A stretch of 64,000 nucleotides of DNA from Schlegelella_A sp963778525 (GTDB lineage: Bacteria; Pseudomonadota; Gammaproteobacteria; Burkholderiales; Burkholderiaceae_C), in contig CAVZUJ010000005.1 in assembly GCA_963778525.1 (NCBI GenBank), forward strand, positions 62,001-126,000. The letters run 5' to 3'. Each line of letters opens with the position of its first letter. The stretch's first letter is position 1. The notes under the pieces were generated by a model. The model ran no database searches, had not been told where the DNA came from, and was given only the letters and a program-made list of their open reading frames with translations. This document shows positions 63,345 to 64,000 of this stretch, one piece after another. A program made the position numbers and the translations under genes.

Positions 63345-64000
63345 CTAGCGACCGAGCCGGGCGCGATGCCGGGCGATCTCGCCTTTGACCCGCGCCGGCG
63401 CGGTGCCGCCCTCCGATGTGCGCGAGCCGATCGAGCCGCGCAGCGTCAACACGCCGTGCACGTCGGAGCCGATCGCCGGATGAAAGCCCTGCAGGGTCGC
63501 CAGCGACAGGTCGCCGAGCGCGGCGCCCTGCTGCAGCGCGTGCTTGACGGCACGCGCCACGGCTTCGTGCGCGTCGCGAAAGGGCACGCCCTTCTTGACC
63601 AGGTAGTCGGCCAGGTCGGTGGCCGTGGCGTAGCCCCTGGCGGCGGCGGCCTCCATGGCTTCGGCCTTGACTTCGATGCCCGGAACCAGCTCGCAGAAGA
63701 TGCGCAGCGTGTCCTTCAGGGTGTCGACGCTGTCGAAGAGCGGCTCCTTGTCTTCCTGGTTGTCCTTGTTGTAGGCCAGCGGCTGGCCCTTCATCAGCAC
63801 CAGCAGGCCCATCAGGTGGCCGATGACGCGCCCGCTCTTGCCGCGCGCCAGCTCGGCCACGTCGGGGTTCTTCTTCTGCGGCATGATCGACGAGCCGGTG
63901 GTGAAGCGGTCGGCCAGGGCGATGAAGCCGAAGCTCTGGCTCATCCACAGCACCAGCTCCTCGCCGAAGCGCGAGACGTGCACCATGCACAGGGCCGCGG
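63345..64000 (-). CDS. argH: Argininosuccinate lyase, C-terminal part (truncated by window)
   Basis: About 218 residues are visible, open at the window end. The fumarase-superfamily signature loop GSSIMPQKKNPD with the catalytic Ser is present, followed by KDNQEDKEPLFDSVDTLKDTL. It cleaves argininosuccinate to arginine and fumarate in the cytosol. The last helices (LTLRGSIGSRTSEGGTAPARV) are those of ArgH and not of other superfamily members. Confidence 0.95.
   Translation of the reverse strand, partial: AALCMVHVSRFGEELVLWMSQSFGFIALADRFTTGSSIMPQKKNPDVAELARGKSGRVIGHLMGLLVLMKGQPLAYNKDNQEDKEPLFDSVDTLKDTLRIFCELVPGIEVKAEAMEAAAARGYATATDLADYLVKKGVPFRDAHEAVARAVKHALQQGAALGDLSLATLQGFHPAIGSDVHGVLTLRGSIGSRTSEGGTAPARVKGEIARHRARLGR

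Overview
The window is high-GC DNA (roughly two thirds G+C by eye) from a motile Gram-negative betaproteobacterium, most likely Burkholderiales close to the Rubrivivax/Leptothrix/Methylibium group. The grounds are an flhDC-controlled polar-type flagellar cluster, an allantoin-route purine catabolic cluster with a urate hydroxylase of the PuuD type, OmpW, a diheme cytochrome c4-like protein and the codon use. No rRNA, tRNA, CRISPR array, integrase or transposase was seen.

Layout. 1-5 kb (+): the 3' part of an NMT1/THI5-type ABC importer (ATPase, two permeases, periplasmic binding protein), then a methyltransferase and a secreted alpha/beta hydrolase. 5-12 kb: purine breakdown. Leftward, ATGA-coupled genes run puuE (allantoinase), a uraD-allC fusion, an M20 amidohydrolase and a small guanine-deaminase-like enzyme; a GntR/FCD regulator faces hiuH and puuD. 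A perfect 16-bp palindrome between the regulator and hiuH shares its TGTATACA core with a second site right before puuD. 12-19 kb (-): a shattered tricorn-type protease, an intact S9 peptidase, a GNAT and a MoxR AAA+ ATPase. 19-21.5 kb: diheme cytochrome c, OmpW, and a frame-broken GDSL lipoprotein.

21.6-33.4 kb: flagellar export, switch and basal-body genes fliR-Q-P-O-N-M-L-K-J-I-H-G-F (-) facing fliE (+). 33.6-36.6 kb: an arsenic-resistance block (GNAT of the ArsN1/PAT type, arsR, arsI, arsN2, arsC, MIP channel) that interrupts the flagellar region. 36.7-41.5 kb: membrane-anchored GNAT, an ankyrin protein with an unknown partner, an orphan RsbRD-type N-terminal domain and a Ca2+/H+ antiporter. 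41.5-49.4 kb: ycgR, fliT, fliS, fliD, two tandem flagellins (-), then flhDC (+). 49.6-59.5 kb (+): motA, motB, cheY, a fasciclin gene on the other strand, then flhB, flhA, flhF, an flhG-like gene and fliA. Three sigma-28-like promoters precede motA, fliD and the first flagellin, fitting the FlhDC to FliA to class 3 order. 59.5-64 kb: methyltransferase, an unknown coiled-coil protein with a hydrophobic hairpin, ABM monooxygenase, lipoprotein esterase, small exported protein and the 3' part of argH.

Two repeat families stand out. One (three copies, about 110 bp) has two helices whose sequences differ between copies while the unpaired strands AAGTAAAGGAGGA and GGGGGACATG are constant; all copies sit between co-directional flagellar genes. 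The other is a 73-bp palindromic insertion, flanked by a 7-bp direct repeat, inside the uraD-allC gene. Many genes carry single-base frame breaks. Some hit essential flagellar genes, so sequence error is the likely cause for at least part of them.
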